A stretch of DNA of 64,000 nt from Nostoc sp. CENA543 (GTDB lineage: Bacteria; Cyanobacteriota; Cyanobacteriia; Cyanobacteriales; Nostocaceae): positions 4,472,501 to 4,536,500 of the forward strand of contig NZ_CP023278.1 of assembly GCF_002896875.1 (NCBI RefSeq). The letters run 5' to 3'. The notes under the pieces were generated by a model. The model ran no database searches. It was not told the origin of the DNA and was given only the letters and a program-made list of their open reading frames with translations. Shown piece by piece: positions 63,168-64,000 of this stretch. The translations under genes and the position numbers were made by a program. Position 1 is the first letter of the stretch. Every line of letters begins with the position of its first letter.

Positions 63168-64000
63168 CTAATTGATTTCCCTAAATATGGCATCTGCAAC
63201 TAGGGAGACATCGCTGATTTCTTTGACATCATGAATGCGGAGGATATCAGCTCCATTGAAGATGGCTGCACAACAAGCCGCAGCTGTTCCCCAGACTCTG
63301 GCTTTTGGGTCTGGTTGATTTAAAATGCGTCCAATAAAACTTTTGCGGGAGACTCCTACTAAGATAGGACAATTAAGCGATCGCAATTCTTCTAAGCGGC
63401 GCAAAATTTCTAAGTTCTGCTCATAGTTCTTGGCAAAACCAATACCAGGATCAATGATGATTTTGGTGGAATCAATGCCCAAATCGGTGGCTATGGCTAT
63501 CTGTTTAGCCAAAAAACTCGCAATTTCTTTGACTACGTCCTGATAATTAGTCATTTGTTGCATTGTCTGGGGTGTCCCTTGAATGTGCATCAAGACAATA
63601 GGTACACCTAAACTGGCGGCTGTGGGCAACATTTGCTCATCAAATGTACCGCCAGAAATATCGTTAATGATATCGGCTCCAGCTTCTACAGATGCTTTGG
63701 CGACATCAGCCCTAGTTGTATCTACTGAAATTGGTACAGAAATTTTGGGTCGTAATGCCTCAATAATTGGCAATACGCGGTTGAGTTCATCTTCTAGGCT
63801 AATTTGCTCGGCACCAGGCCTGGTGGATTGTCCACCGACATCGATAATATCGGCACCAGCTGCCACCATTGCCTGGGCTTGGGATAAAGCCGCCGCAACA
63901 TTATTAAATTCACCACCATCACTAAAACTATCAGGAGTAACGTTTAATACTCCCATTAGATAAGTACGCTGTCCCCAGTCGAAACAGCGATCGCGTATGA
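63168..64000 (-). CDS. folP: Dihydropteroate synthase (N-terminus cut by window end)
   Basis: Joins p-aminobenzoate to the pterin diphosphate in folate synthesis. Visible motifs are MGVLNVTPDSFSDGGEF, DVGGQSTRPGAEQIS, NDISGGTFDEQM, DPGIGFAKNYEQNL and VGVSRKSFIGRIL, the complete TIM-barrel set. The frame is open upstream of the Met at 63956 (reading RDRCFDWGQRTYL, which matches the family), so the true start lies beyond 64000. Otherwise normal. Confidence 0.95.
   Translation of the reverse strand, partial: IRDRCFDWGQRTYLMGVLNVTPDSFSDGGEFNNVAAALSQAQAMVAAGADIIDVGGQSTRPGAEQISLEDELNRVLPIIEALRPKISVPISVDTTRADVAKASVEAGADIINDISGGTFDEQMLPTAASLGVPIVLMHIQGTPQTMQQMTNYQDVVKEIASFLAKQIAIATDLGIDSTKIIIDPGIGFAKNYEQNLEILRRLEELRSLNCPILVGVSRKSFIGRILNQPDPKARVWGTAAACCAAIFNGADILRIHDVKEISDVSLVADAIFREIN

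Overview
The window is chromosomal DNA from a filamentous, probably heterocyst-forming cyanobacterium of the Nostoc/Anabaena group. Evidence is the oxygenic photosynthesis genes (psb28, psaE, ndhO, ycf4, psbD-psbC), the nitrogen regulator ntcA, a cyanobacterial bifunctional FBP/SBP phosphatase (glpX), many GCGATCGC (HIP1) octamers, and intergenic heptamer arrays (AGTCATT-type and CCCCAATCCCCAGT-type) typical of this genus. No rRNA, tRNA or CRISPR array was seen.

Layout. 0-9.8 kb holds housekeeping and photosynthesis genes: the end of a CobW-type GTPase, dtd, psb28, a secreted hypothetical, a moaB-type gene between perfect 32-bp inverted repeats, mraY, psaE, mutM, ndhO and a malate dehydrogenase. 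10.2-15.8 kb is an AT-rich accessory block. It has a three-gene cassette (winged-helix-like protein, P-loop ATPase, DUF1802-like/PD-(D/E)XK nuclease) followed by a double-Nif11 protein. 16-29.3 kb carries pgi, a small toxin-antitoxin-like pair, a LivM/LivG-type transporter pair, two DUF2087 proteins (one with an ArsR-type HTH), a COP23-like protein, hemA, glpX, a glutaredoxin, tadA, an acyltransferase and a glutamate dehydrogenase. 29.4-39 kb carries a carotenoid oxygenase, a folate/biopterin-family transporter, a large RTX-like protein with an internal 1,083-bp duplication, a ketoacyl synthase, a lipoprotein cyclophilin and ycf4. 39.5-49 kb has psbD-psbC, a Spo0M-like protein, and a SWIM-finger gene beside an SNF2 helicase interrupted by a 467-residue intein in its Walker A motif. 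49.3-64 kb has pnp, a YqgF-like nuclease, a DUF3084 protein, ntcA, fabI, hisB, a BASS-family transporter, an ABC ATPase, a polysaccharide export protein, a band-7 protein and the start-proximal part of folP, cut by the window end.

Most genes are single units separated by repeat-rich DNA. Convincing co-transcribed groups are the 10.6-14.8 kb cassette, the LivM/LivG-type pair, psbD-psbC (17-base overlap), the toxin-antitoxin pair and probably SNF2-SWIM.

The most interesting items are: the undescribed-looking ATPase/nuclease cassette; the SNF2 intein; a MITE-like element present three times with about 10-bp flanking direct repeats and one nested palindrome insertion; matching three-site operator arrays with exact 16-bp spacing in front of the two DUF2087 genes; and short repeats that supply start or stop codons of several genes. 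Function names rest on recognised family motifs read by eye; no database search was run.
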